NCBI GenBank assembly: GCA_041736705.1
Contig: JBGSTC010000014.1
Span: 1-58,859 of the forward strand
Length of the DNA: 58,859 nt
Source of the DNA: GWE2-51-13 sp041736705
GTDB taxonomy: Bacteria; Bacillota_I; Bacilli_A; Erysipelotrichales; Erysipelotrichaceae
Direction of reading: 5' to 3'
The notes under the pieces are model-generated. The model ran no database searches and was not told where the DNA came from. It saw nothing but the letters and a program-made list of their open reading frames with translations. A program made the translations under genes and the position numbers. How positions within the stretch are numbered: the first letter of the stretch is position 1; each line of letters starts with the position of its first letter. Shown one piece after another: positions 50,133-58,524 of this stretch.

Positions 50133-50820
50133 AGTACATCATCTCGCCAAGCACCGGCAGGTTCAAGAGCGTTTCCGCATCGCTGCGGTCGTGGATCGTA
50201 CGGTCCATCAGTTTTTTAACCAAGACATAGGCGGCTGCGAGAAAGAGTCCCAAAAAGCCGCCGATCACCGTATTCAAGACGGTGTTGGGTCCGACCTTCT
50301 GTTCTTCGATGATCGCTTCGTCGATGATCCGCAGATTATCGATCGTCATGATCGAATTGATTTGTTCGATGAATACCTCGACGACCGTATTCGCCACGTC
50401 CGCCGACAACTCGGGATCGATGGTCGTCGCCGAAATCGAAATGATTTCGGTATCCTTAATTGAAGAAACGCTGATGGCGTTTCTCACGTCTTCCACCGTG
50501 ATCTCCCCGGGCAGTTTCGCGACCACACGGTCCAAGACACGGTTGCTTTTCGCAATCTGCGTATACGTGTCCGTAAGTTTCTGATTCGTGATCAGTTCGT
50601 TGTAATTGACAACCCCTTCATCGACCGACGGCTTGATGTAGACGGTCGACACGCTCCGATAGGTCGGAGAGACCAGGATCTTCGTATAAGAAAAAGCCAA
50701 GCCCATCCCCAACACGGTACAAAACATCAATAGCACCAGGTTGTCGCGAACGACTTTCAGCAGTTCCAGTAAGTCGATTTCGGTACCGGAATCTTCCGGA
50801 TTGTAGAATTTTTCGTCCAT
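50113..50820 (-). CDS. CpsC/YveK-type chain-length and kinase-activator membrane protein
   Basis: 235 residues. Wzz fold: cytoplasmic start, membrane helix near 27-46 (NLVLLMFCTVLGMGLAFSYT), large outer domain, second helix near 185-205 (TVIGGFLGLFLAAAYVLVKK) and a cytoplasmic tail that would activate the kinase. ATG 50820 follows AGGGGTG. Divergent from its expected kinase partner. Confidence 0.9.
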   Translation of the reverse strand: MDEKFYNPEDSGTEIDLLELLKVVRDNLVLLMFCTVLGMGLAFSYTKILVSPTYRSVSTVYIKPSVDEGVVNYNELITNQKLTDTYTQIAKSNRVLDRVVAKLPGEITVEDVRNAISVSSIKDTEIISISATTIDPELSADVANTVVEVFIEQINSIMTIDNLRIIDEAIIEEQKVGPNTVLNTVIGGFLGLFLAAAYVLVKKLMDRTIHDRSDAETLLNLPVLGEMMYYEDGIR

Positions 50821-50915
50821 AGTTTCACCCCTGCCTATTTTATCATACTTTCCCGACTGATTTGTCGTCGATAAGTGGGATGCAATGTATGGATAATGAA
50901 AATCTCCCGAATGCA

Positions 50916-50944
50916 TTGCCTTTTACTCAAGATTACCCTAAAAT
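50916..50944 (+). promoter_or_regulatory. Promoter of the BY-kinase gene
   Basis: -35 TTGCCT (50916-50921), 17-bp spacer, -10 TAAAAT (50939-50944), followed by a GGGGGG ribosome binding site. Confidence 0.6.
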
Positions 50945-50967
50945 ACACCTAGCAGGGGGGATTCACA

Positions 50968-51741
50968 ATGTCAGATCGCATACTCGTAACTTTACTGGAC
51001 CAAGCCGCGCGAGGCAAAGGATATGGTTATTCCGCGGATCTTTCCGAGGCATTCCGCCATCTTCGCACGAACATCGAGTTCTCGAATTTCGAGAAGAAAA
51101 TCAAAGTCATCTCGATCGTTTCCGCCAAACCGACGGAGGGGAAATCGACGGTCGCCGCGAACCTTGCGGTCGTCATGGCCGGTCAACACCCGCGTGTCCT
51201 TTTGATCGACTGCGACCTACGCAAACCGGTCGTCCACAAGATGTTCCACGCGTCCAACAAGAGTGGATTGTCGAACTTGTTGCTTGAATCTTCGTTTGAA
51301 CCCGGGGTTTTCAATAAATATTGTCAACAAATCATCCATCCCAACATCACCAACGAACTGTTTCTGATTACATCAGGCCCCGTCGTGCCCAACCCTTCGG
51401 AGATGCTTTCCTCCAAGAAGTTCAAAGACTTGGTCGCGAGTCTTCGCAACTCCTTCGATATCATCATCCTGGACGGACCTCCGGTCCTTCCCGTACCGGA
51501 TTCGATTCCGATCGGTTTGACCGCCGACGGTACGTTGTTTGTCATTGCGAGCGAACAGACGGAGAAGGAAGCCGCACAGATCGCGGTGACGACCTTGCGT
51601 CGATCCAACGTCAATCTCTTGGGGACGGTCTTGACGATGATCAAGAAAGAAAGCAGTTCCTATCAATATTCATACACGGCGTATCGTGAGCCCCTCGAGA
51701 AGAAATCGATCTTCAAGAAGAAAAAAGAGAAGTTAGACTAA
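50968..51741 (+). CDS. CpsD/CapB-type bacterial tyrosine kinase
   Basis: 257 residues. Walker A SAKPTEGKSTVAAN near 50-63, Walker A' LLIDCDLRKP near 80-89, Walker B IIILDGPPVLPV near 168-179. The C-terminal autophosphorylation cluster is SYQYSYTAY near 231-239 (four Tyr), then a Lys-rich tail. Cytoplasmic kinase acting with the CpsC-like protein; together they control polysaccharide length. No glycosyltransferase genes in the window. Confidence 0.93.
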   Translation: MSDRILVTLLDQAARGKGYGYSADLSEAFRHLRTNIEFSNFEKKIKVISIVSAKPTEGKSTVAANLAVVMAGQHPRVLLIDCDLRKPVVHKMFHASNKSGLSNLLLESSFEPGVFNKYCQQIIHPNITNELFLITSGPVVPNPSEMLSSKKFKDLVASLRNSFDIIILDGPPVLPVPDSIPIGLTADGTLFVIASEQTEKEAAQIAVTTLRRSNVNLLGTVLTMIKKESSSYQYSYTAYREPLEKKSIFKKKKEKLD

Positions 51742-51762
51742 ACGGCGAAAGCCGTTTTTCTT
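51740..51762 (+). terminator. Terminator after the BY-kinase gene
   Basis: AAACGGC (51740-51746) with GCCGTTT (51751-51757), loop GAAA, followed by TTCTTTT. Confidence 0.85.
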
Positions 51763-51845
51763 TTCCATTCATGAAACCGTCATCCTATAGACGATGTATA
51801 CGTGAGTTGGCGCATATGGTAAAATCATAACAAGGAGGAAGTGCT

Positions 51846-52691
51846 ATGTTTAAGAAACTGATGATTGTATTAGTTCTATTACTCATTATTCTTGGCGGTT
51901 GTTCTAAAACTGCGAAACAAGACCCTGACGACGAACCCGTACCCACCGGCATCTTCCCACAGGTCACATTGAAACTCGAACTTACCAACCCGGAAGAAAA
52001 GGATGATCGCTATCTAGTCTACTTAATGGTTCCGGGCACCAAAACGGAAGAACCCGGCAAAGCGCAACAAGGCGATTATTACGGACCCTTCGAGACCGAT
52101 GCCGATCTCAGCGTCACCATCGATTTCGAATTCAACTGGGATATGGATTATTATGTTTCGACCGCGATCGAGGCCGGTCACAAGAAACTGCAGGTCTATG
52201 TTACGACGATGGAGGACATTTATCTTCGTAATCCGTTGAACGATGAAACGTTTATCGAACTTATTGAAAATAAGGATGAGGCGACGAAAGCGGACTATGG
52301 ATATGGCAGTGTCGTCGAAAAGAAAACGGTTAAAATCACGGATGCTTATCCTGATGGCGTTTTGTCTCTTACCTTCCCCGATGCGACCTTCGTCATCAAA
52401 CTCAACGTACCCGAAGGTACCACGAAATCCTACGAAGTCTCTATCCATCGTCCAAACAGTACGGGAGACGGTATCTCGATGATCCGTCTTGGTCGGATCG
52501 ATCGTGCGTTCCAATATTACGATACACCCTTCTTTAAAGACGACAAACTAGAAACCTGGAGCGGATTCATCGTCATCAATGATTTCGATACCGGGGCGAA
52601 TATCGAATATGAAGGCTATCCGCGCTATGTCGAATTCGATGCGGATGGCAAATGCAAAGACGGCGATATCGTCATCATCAACATGCCCTAA
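51846..52691 (+). CDS. Lipoprotein of unknown function
   Basis: 281 residues. Lipobox ILGGC with Cys at 19, then an acidic linker (KQDPDDEPVP) and a mostly beta-rich mature domain; two similar segments (VTLKLELTNPEEKDDRYLVYLMVP near 39-62 and FVIKLNVPEGTTKSYEVSIH near 182-201) hint at a duplicated beta-sandwich. No known domain recognised. AAGGAGG precedes ATG; own terminator follows. Confidence 0.72.
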   Translation: MFKKLMIVLVLLLIILGGCSKTAKQDPDDEPVPTGIFPQVTLKLELTNPEEKDDRYLVYLMVPGTKTEEPGKAQQGDYYGPFETDADLSVTIDFEFNWDMDYYVSTAIEAGHKKLQVYVTTMEDIYLRNPLNDETFIELIENKDEATKADYGYGSVVEKKTVKITDAYPDGVLSLTFPDATFVIKLNVPEGTTKSYEVSIHRPNSTGDGISMIRLGRIDRAFQYYDTPFFKDDKLETWSGFIVINDFDTGANIEYEGYPRYVEFDADGKCKDGDIVIINMP

Positions 52692-52696
52692 ACCTA

Positions 52697-52722
52697 AAAC
52701 AGATCGACTCGATCTGTTTTTC
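52697..52722 (+). terminator. Terminator after lipoprotein gene
   Basis: AAAACAGATC (52697-52706) with GATCTGTTTT (52712-52721), five-base loop and a short T run. Confidence 0.88.
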
Positions 52723-52773
52723 GCATTGTCTCACTATCTTCGCTTTATAGAAATGCTCCTTAATTCGGTTCAT

Positions 52774-52795
52774 GAAAAAACCTCCTTGCGGAGGT
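52774..52795 (-). terminator. Terminator after ferritin gene
   Basis: ACCTCC (52780-52785) with GGAGGT (52790-52795), loop TTGC; the minus strand continues with six T. Confidence 0.85.
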
Positions 52796-52799
52796 CTTG

Positions 52800-53285
52800 T
52801 TAGCGGGAAGCGAGTCTGTCATCCATCATGACGATGGAAATGGCGGAGTTGTCGGTGAGTGCCAAACGATCCAGGATGTTGTTGAGGTTTTCCTCTTCTT
52901 CGACCTGTTCGTCGATGAACCACTGTAAGAACGAGTTGGCGGCGAAATCCTTGTTGGCCTGGGCGATTTCGATCAGGTTGTTGATGCGGCTTGTCACGAT
53001 GCGTTCATGCTCCAAGGCTTTCTTGAAGAGGTCGACATAACCGGCGAATTCCGTTTGAGGATCGGGCATCCCTTTGACGGTTACCTTCTCTCCGACGGAA
53101 ACCAGATACTTATACATCTTCATGGCATGTTCTTGTTCTTCGTGGACCTGTTTGCGGAACCAGTGTGCGGCCCCCGGATAGTTTTTCCCTTCCGCGAAGG
53201 CGGACATGGAGAGATAGAGATTGGCGGAATCGAATTCGAAATTCATTTGCGTGTTGAGTGCTTCTGCGAGTTGTTTGCTGATCAT
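52800..53285 (-). CDS. ftnA: Ferritin
   Basis: 161 residues, non-haem bacterial ferritin. Ferroxidase ligands are present: Glu in MNFEFDSANLYLSM near 14-27, ExxH in QVHEEQEHAMKM near 45-56, Glu in ALEHERIV near 90-97 and QWFIDEQVEEE near 121-131. Stores iron and limits oxidative damage; useful to a cell rich in FeS enzymes. TATAAT lies shortly upstream. Confidence 0.93.
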   Translation of the reverse strand: MISKQLAEALNTQMNFEFDSANLYLSMSAFAEGKNYPGAAHWFRKQVHEEQEHAMKMYKYLVSVGEKVTVKGMPDPQTEFAGYVDLFKKALEHERIVTSRINNLIEIAQANKDFAANSFLQWFIDEQVEEEENLNNILDRLALTDNSAISIVMMDDRLASR

Positions 53286-53387
53286 GATATTTCCTTTCTG
53301 TTCATTGACGACTAACTAAAGTTATTATACCATAAATCCAGATTGCTTCATGACGGATGCCTGTAAACCGTCGTCCGCGAGGTACAT

Positions 53388-54257
53388 ATGCACACAAAAG
53401 AAGTGAAAGGGATCCTTTCCACCCAGAATGGCATGAATCTTTACCGCGGATGTTCGCACGGTTGCATTTATTGCGACTCCAGAAGTGCTTGTTACGCGAT
53501 GGATCACGACTTCGAGGACATTGAAGTGAAAAGCAACGCGTTGGAATTACTGGAAGAAGCACTACGTAGGAAACGGACGAAATGCATGATCGGGACCGGT
53601 TCGATGAGCGATCCCTACATCCATCTGGAGACGGTTCTGCAACACACCCGAAGAAGTCTTGAGCTGATCGAGAAATACGGGTTTGATCTGGCGATCCAGA
53701 CCAAATCGGATCGGATCCTCAGGGATCTCGATCTGCTACGCAAAATCAATGAGAAAGCGAAATGCGTCGTCCAACTGACCTTGACGACGTTCGATGAAGA
53801 TCTATGCAAGATCCTGGAACCCCGTGTCTGTACGACGAAAGAGCGGTTTAATGTCTTGAAGGTGATGCGCGACCATGCCATCCCGACCATCGTCTGGATG
53901 GGACCGATCCTTCCCTTCATCAACGATACGGAAGAAAACATCCGCGGGATCTTGAACTACTGTATCGAAGCCAAGGTGTACGGCGTCCTCTTCTTCGGTG
54001 CCGGCGTAACCTTGCGCGAGGGCGATCGTGAATACTATTATCAGAAACTGGATGAACATTTCCCGGGTCTTCGGGAGAAATATGAGAAAAAGTATGGGTT
54101 GGCGTATTCGGTGATGAGCGACCACAATGAAAAACTGACGAAAATCGTGAAGGAAGAATGCGAAAAACATGGCATCGTCTGCGATGTCGAATCCTTGTTC
54201 ACCTATATGCATGCTTTCGAATCGAAATCGTCGATCCAACAGATTTCCTTGTTTTAG
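53388..54257 (+). CDS. Radical SAM protein, SPL/Rv2578c-like
   Basis: 289 residues. Cluster motif RGCSHGCIYCDSRSACY near 20-36 (CxxxCxxC), IGTGSMSDPYIHLE near 68-81, the GGE-equivalent, and VWMGPILPFINDTEENI near 171-187. The family contains spore photolyase-like and uncharacterised enzymes; the C-terminal specific Cys of SPL was not identified. GAGGT before ATG. Overlaps the racemase gene tail to tail by four bases. Confidence 0.87.
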   Translation: MHTKEVKGILSTQNGMNLYRGCSHGCIYCDSRSACYAMDHDFEDIEVKSNALELLEEALRRKRTKCMIGTGSMSDPYIHLETVLQHTRRSLELIEKYGFDLAIQTKSDRILRDLDLLRKINEKAKCVVQLTLTTFDEDLCKILEPRVCTTKERFNVLKVMRDHAIPTIVWMGPILPFINDTEENIRGILNYCIEAKVYGVLFFGAGVTLREGDREYYYQKLDEHFPGLREKYEKKYGLAYSVMSDHNEKLTKIVKEECEKHGIVCDVESLFTYMHAFESKSSIQQISLF

Positions 54258-55264
54258 AGATAAATGTATTTCTTTACGACCGCTTGGGTCTGCATACAGC
54301 CGACCACGGCGAAATAACGCATCGAGAACCGGATTTCGTCCCCGACCACCAGGTTCTCTTTTTTTAGGTCGACGACCAGATGGTTACTGCTTGAGCCCAG
54401 GATCTCGATGTCGCACAAGGGGTCGAGGTCTTCGATCCTGGTGTCGATGTAGCCGATATTTACGATGGCTTGGTTGATCTTGCCGTCGGAAGAATGTTTC
54501 ACTTTTTTCTCGATGATCTCGCACACCAAGGTGAACGCATCCGCGACCAAGTCTGGAATCGGGTCTTTATGGATAGCTTCAACCCCCACCAGGATTGATT
54601 CTCCCAATCGCAGATGATTGATTCTTCCGACCTCTTTCGTAGCGTTGAACCAATGGTAATTCGCCGAATTCCCACCGGAAACATAGGTCAAATGAAAGTT
54701 GAAACGTTGTTCGATCTGATCCGCAAGATCCGAGAAGCGCTTCATCGTGGGTTCATCCGGTGGCAGATGGGTCATACAGGCAAAATTGGTTCCGATTCCG
54801 ACAAGTTCGATGCAAGGCAGATCCAAGATCTTTTCGATGAATTCGGAAAGGTCCTCGGGATCGATCCCTTCGCGACGATCCCCCATCTCGACCATCAAAA
54901 GGATCTTGTGGGGTTTATTCCTCTGCATTGCTACTTCCGATAATTTCTTGATGACAGAAAATTCTGTATTTAAGCTAATGTCGACACCTTCGATGACGCG
55001 GTCGACTTCGCTGAGTGCCGGTGTTCGGATCAACATGAGTTGCGCTGCGATGCCGTTTTGCCTGAGTTTCAGTAAATGATCGACGTTGCTGTCGCAAACC
55101 ATCGTGACTCCGCCGCGTACCATCGCATCCGCGCATTCGAAATCCCCGGCTACCCCTTTCAGGACACCGGCGACTTCGATCCCTTTCGTCCGATAAAGTT
55201 CGATGGTTTTTCGTGTATTGTCCGTGATTTTCTTCAAGTCGATTTCAATTCTGGGTGTACGCAT
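54254..55264 (-). CDS. PLP-dependent alanine/ornithine racemase family enzyme
   Basis: 336 residues, fold III. PLP Lys in GVLKGVAGD near 33-41; LLMVEMGDRREGIDPEDL near 125-142; VSGGNSANYHWF near 198-209; INHLRLGESILVG near 218-230. This pattern fits the Orr/YhfX group (ornithine racemase and relatives) more than classical alanine racemase. Probably in a transcript with the AEC transporter upstream. Confidence 0.85.
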   Translation of the reverse strand: MRTPRIEIDLKKITDNTRKTIELYRTKGIEVAGVLKGVAGDFECADAMVRGGVTMVCDSNVDHLLKLRQNGIAAQLMLIRTPALSEVDRVIEGVDISLNTEFSVIKKLSEVAMQRNKPHKILLMVEMGDRREGIDPEDLSEFIEKILDLPCIELVGIGTNFACMTHLPPDEPTMKRFSDLADQIEQRFNFHLTYVSGGNSANYHWFNATKEVGRINHLRLGESILVGVEAIHKDPIPDLVADAFTLVCEIIEKKVKHSSDGKINQAIVNIGYIDTRIEDLDPLCDIEILGSSSNHLVVDLKKENLVVGDEIRFSMRYFAVVGCMQTQAVVKKYIYL

Positions 55265-55403
55265 GTTTTCCCTCCATCGTCGATGTCAGTAAAACCAAAC
55301 AAGTTTGAGCCTGTTTCTGCATTCCGTTTGAATCTCTCTATGGACTTATGATATCACAAGCATCCCTTGAAGTGTACCGACACGCGGATTCGTGATGGAC
55401 CGA

Positions 55404-56351
55404 TTAAGCGAGCGAGGAAATGAGGGTGAGCAGGATGGGGAGATAGATCAAGGTCGCGAGGGTCGTCATCGTGGTGACGATCGCCGCGTATTCGTGGTCC
55501 GTGCCGCCGGATTCCGCGATGACCGAAGTGATGGTCATGGCCGGCATGGCGGATTGGATCATGAAGACGTTCTTCGTTAACAGCGGTGTCGCAAACGTGG
55601 TGCACAGCCAAAACATCAATAACGGGGAGACGATGAATTTCATCCCGAGGATCAGGATCATCGAACGATCGAACGTGAGACGCTTGAAATCGATGCCATA
55701 CAGGATGATCCCGATATAAAGCATCGAGAGCGGCGTCATGATCGATCCCATGCTTTTCAAGGGGTCCATCACGAACTTCGGAATCGTCACCCCGAGCAGA
55801 ATCAACAGGAAAGAAAACATCAGACCGAACAAAGGCATCGTCATCAGATTCTTGAGTGTCTCGCGATTGAAGAAACGCGGGTTCTTCTCATGTCCCCCTT
55901 TCTTGATCCCATAGACCCCCAAAGTCCAGAAAAGGGAGATGTTGGCGATGAAGTAGATGAAAACAAACGGGAGGCTCGCGTCGCCGAAGAGGGCGACGTT
56001 GACCGGGAGTCCGATGAAGAGGGTGTTGGAGATGGAGACGGTCGAAGCGAAGATCCCTCTGCGATTCTCCGGGAGACGGATCAGTTTGGCGATGATGACC
56101 CCCAGCATGTAGCAAACCACCATGGATGTGAACGGAAGAATGACTTTGGGAAGATAATCCAAGAGGTTATCGCGTGTATACGTCGTCATCAAACTACTTA
56201 GCATGTAAGACGGAACGGCGATGTTTAGGATGATCTTGGAGAGGATCTTCGTCGATTCCTGCGTAAACAATTTGATGTGTGTGCAAAACATCCCGATCCC
56301 CATCATCAGTACGATCCCGAAAATGCTTTGCATTGAACCGAGTCGATCCAT
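55404..56351 (-). CDS. AEC family transporter
   Basis: 315 residues, about ten membrane helices in two five-helix repeats (residues about 10-150 and 170-315). FASTVSISNTLFIGLPVNVALFGD near 100-123 and IQSAMPAMTITSVIAESGGTD near 271-291 are the broken-helix regions of the family. Members carry malate, amino acids or auxin-like acids. Located 139 bp upstream of the racemase gene, so an amino acid or keto acid is likely. Confidence 0.87.
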   Translation of the reverse strand: MDRLGSMQSIFGIVLMMGIGMFCTHIKLFTQESTKILSKIILNIAVPSYMLSSLMTTYTRDNLLDYLPKVILPFTSMVVCYMLGVIIAKLIRLPENRRGIFASTVSISNTLFIGLPVNVALFGDASLPFVFIYFIANISLFWTLGVYGIKKGGHEKNPRFFNRETLKNLMTMPLFGLMFSFLLILLGVTIPKFVMDPLKSMGSIMTPLSMLYIGIILYGIDFKRLTFDRSMILILGMKFIVSPLLMFWLCTTFATPLLTKNVFMIQSAMPAMTITSVIAESGGTDHEYAAIVTTMTTLATLIYLPILLTLISSLA

Positions 56352-56512
56352 CGTTCACCTCTACCACCGTCCGCGGTGTTCTTTCTTGATGATTTTAGCG
56401 AAATTTCGAAGGTGGTTGACGATATTTCCTGAATTTGGTAATCGAAAACGAAATCGCATCCCCTCTTTCATTCACCTACGTTATAATGAATGACATAGAC
56501 AAGGAGAAGGAC

Positions 56513-57298
56513 ATGTACTCAACCAAATTCCCGGTCGTGATGCTTTCGATCATCGCCAGTGAAAAAGACGGCAGCGTCAATTGTCAAATCGCCAACTATA
56601 TCCTTGACCATTTGAATGATTTACAGGAGGTTTCGATCACCGAACTGGCGGCGCGTTGTTTTGTGTCCAACAGTTCGATCAGCCGGTTTTGCCGGGACAT
56701 CGGGCTTCAGGACTTTCACGAACTCAAGGAAATCATCGAGACCCATACCAACCATCTCCCCGTGTATGACGAAACGTTGGATGCGAAAGAAACCTCGAAA
56801 GCCTTCACAAAGGATGTGATCGCATCCTTGAATCTTGCGGTCGATTCGTTGGATGTGGAAGGGATCGAAGCGTTGGCGAAAGACATCGCGAGTTATGACG
56901 ACATCGCAATCTTCGGGATGCTGAAAGCCCAATCCGTCGCCCTCAACCTTCAAAACGATCTTTTGATGTTGGGGAAGAAGACGACGTCGAAAGTCTCGTT
57001 TTCCCAACAGATGCAATATTTCAAAGACCCTGAAATCAAACGCCTGTTCATCGTATTCAGTTACACCGGGGTTTATTTCGACTATTCGTTCCCGGTCGAT
57101 TTCTTCGGCGGTAAACGCAAAAGCAAGATTTACTTCATCACCAGCGACCAAAACGCAAGGTCGAAACCGTGGTACGACCGGGTCATTTCGTTTCGATCCA
57201 AGCAAGATTACGCATCGCATCCGTTTCAGCTTCAATTGATCGCAAGCCTGATTTCCCTCTCCTATGCCAAACAAATCCAAGAGACGAAAACAACCTGA
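56513..57298 (+). CDS. RpiR family regulator with SIS domain
   Basis: 261 residues. HTH near 38-68 (ITELAARCFVSNSSISRFCRDIG), SIS domain near 110-245 (IAIFGMLKAQSVALNLQNDL, VFSYTGVYFDYSFP). GAGAAGGA precedes ATG 56513, and TATAAT is at 56482-56487; an earlier in-frame ATG has no such site. Sits between the AEC gene and the DJ-1 pair and may control either. Confidence 0.87.
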   Translation: MYSTKFPVVMLSIIASEKDGSVNCQIANYILDHLNDLQEVSITELAARCFVSNSSISRFCRDIGLQDFHELKEIIETHTNHLPVYDETLDAKETSKAFTKDVIASLNLAVDSLDVEGIEALAKDIASYDDIAIFGMLKAQSVALNLQNDLLMLGKKTTSKVSFSQQMQYFKDPEIKRLFIVFSYTGVYFDYSFPVDFFGGKRKSKIYFITSDQNARSKPWYDRVISFRSKQDYASHPFQLQLIASLISLSYAKQIQETKTT

Positions 57299-57336
57299 TT
57301 TCCCGAATTTGGAAAAATCGGGTTTTTTCTTCTTGA
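57292..57336 (+). terminator. Terminator after RpiR gene
   Basis: Imperfect hairpin AACCTGATTT ... AAATCGGGTT with CCCGA/TCGGG pairing, followed by TTTTTTC. Confidence 0.65.
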
Positions 57337-57367
57337 TCCGATAGAATCAAAGACATGGAGGTGCGTT

Positions 57368-57952
57368 ATGGAAACTAAGAAACGAATCGCGGTGCTTGTG
57401 GCAGAAGGCTTTGAAGAAATGGAAACCGTCACCATCGTGGATATCTTGCGTCGTGGGAACATGGTCTGCGATCTTGTGAGTATCGAAGGGGTCGACGTCG
57501 TCGGCGCCCACCACATCAAAGTGAAAACCGATGTCCTTTTCAATCAGGATCATATGGACTATGACATAGTCGTTCTTCCCGGAGGTCTTGCGGGGGCGAT
57601 GAAACTCGCTGCGCATCCCGGCGTCATCGGATTGTTGAAAGACAGGAATGAAAAACGGGAATGGATCGGGGCGATCTGTGCGGGACTACGGGTCGCGGAT
57701 ACCGCCGGGCTGTTGGATCACAGAAACTATACCGCCTATCCCGGGTATGAGAACCGGACCGATGCGAAAGGACACTTCGTCAATGAATTGGTGGTGGTCG
57801 ACGATCGTTTGATCACAAGCCGCGGACCGGCGACCGTCTATGAATTCACCTATGCGATCCTCGATCTTCTGGGTGGAAACAGCGCCCCGATCAAAGATCG
57901 GATGCTTTATCCGGATGCGTTTATCCGAAACGGAGGGAATGGCCATGCGTAA
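57368..57952 (+). CDS. DJ-1/PfpI family protein, copy 1
   Basis: 194 residues. LVAEGFEEMETV near 10-21 (conserved Glu), VLPGGLAGA near 70-78, nucleophile elbow IGAICAGLRV near 98-107 (Cys), and ITSRGPATVYEF near 151-162. DJ-1 proteins act in stress defence, some as glyoxalase or deglycase; activity here is unknown. TGGAGGTG precedes ATG. Confidence 0.92.
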   Translation: METKKRIAVLVAEGFEEMETVTIVDILRRGNMVCDLVSIEGVDVVGAHHIKVKTDVLFNQDHMDYDIVVLPGGLAGAMKLAAHPGVIGLLKDRNEKREWIGAICAGLRVADTAGLLDHRNYTAYPGYENRTDAKGHFVNELVVVDDRLITSRGPATVYEFTYAILDLLGGNSAPIKDRMLYPDAFIRNGGNGHA

Positions 57953-58505
57953 GGTCGCGATCTTGATGATCGAAGGGTTTGAGGAAAGCGAGACGTTGAC
58001 GATTACGGATCTTCTGCGCCGTTGCGGGATTCAGTGCGACTTGTTCTACTTTGATACACCGTTTGTGAAAGGGATGCAGGGGATGTGGATCGAAGGCGAC
58101 CTCCCTTTCGGAGAGATCGTCAAGGAATACGACATGATCGTCCTCCCCGGCGGTCGCCCGGGAGGGCAGAATCTCTTGGACCACCCGGATGTCATCGCCA
58201 TGGTGCAATCCTTCGATAAACAGGGGAAGGAAATCGGGGCGATGTGTTCCGGTACGATCGTTCTTGAACAAGCCGGGGTGATTCACGGAAGATCCGTGAC
58301 GGGCTATCGCGGTTATGCCGAGAAACTGGGCAGCGGCACCTTCCTCGAGAAAGTCGTCGTGTCCGACAAGAACCTCATCACCAGCCAAGGACCGGCTACG
58401 CCCTACCCCTTCGCGTTTGAAATTGCTCGAAAATTAGGGATCGATCCTACCAATGTCATCGAAAAAACGTTGTTTTCGATGGTCGTGGATCACGTCAATT
58501 CATAA
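57945..58505 (+). CDS. DJ-1/PfpI family protein, copy 2
   Basis: 186 residues. MIEGFEESETLTI near 6-18, VLPGGRPGGQNLL near 65-77, IGAMCSGTIVLEQAG near 95-109 (Cys elbow), ITSQGPATPYPFA near 144-156. Paralogue of copy 1, overlapping it by 8 bases. ATG 57945 is seven bases after GGAGGG; ATG 57939 would be too close. The two may form a heterodimer. Confidence 0.92.
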   Translation: MRKVAILMIEGFEESETLTITDLLRRCGIQCDLFYFDTPFVKGMQGMWIEGDLPFGEIVKEYDMIVLPGGRPGGQNLLDHPDVIAMVQSFDKQGKEIGAMCSGTIVLEQAGVIHGRSVTGYRGYAEKLGSGTFLEKVVVSDKNLITSQGPATPYPFAFEIARKLGIDPTNVIEKTLFSMVVDHVNS

Positions 58506-58507
58506 AA

Positions 58508-58524
58508 AAGTTCTCCGAGAACTT
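58508..58524 (+). terminator. Terminator hairpin cut off from its T run by an IS
   Basis: AAGTTCT (58508-58514) pairs with AGAACTT (58518-58524), three-base loop. On the plus strand no T run follows; the sequence TGTTCCCTT of the IS end starts at 58524. On the minus strand six T follow, so it still can stop transcription of the transposase. Confidence 0.6.

Noticed and set aside
55346..55359. CRP/Rex-like sequence TTATGATATCACAA upstream of the racemase gene
   Set aside because: Asymmetric and not placed relative to a clear promoter; weaker than the pflB site.
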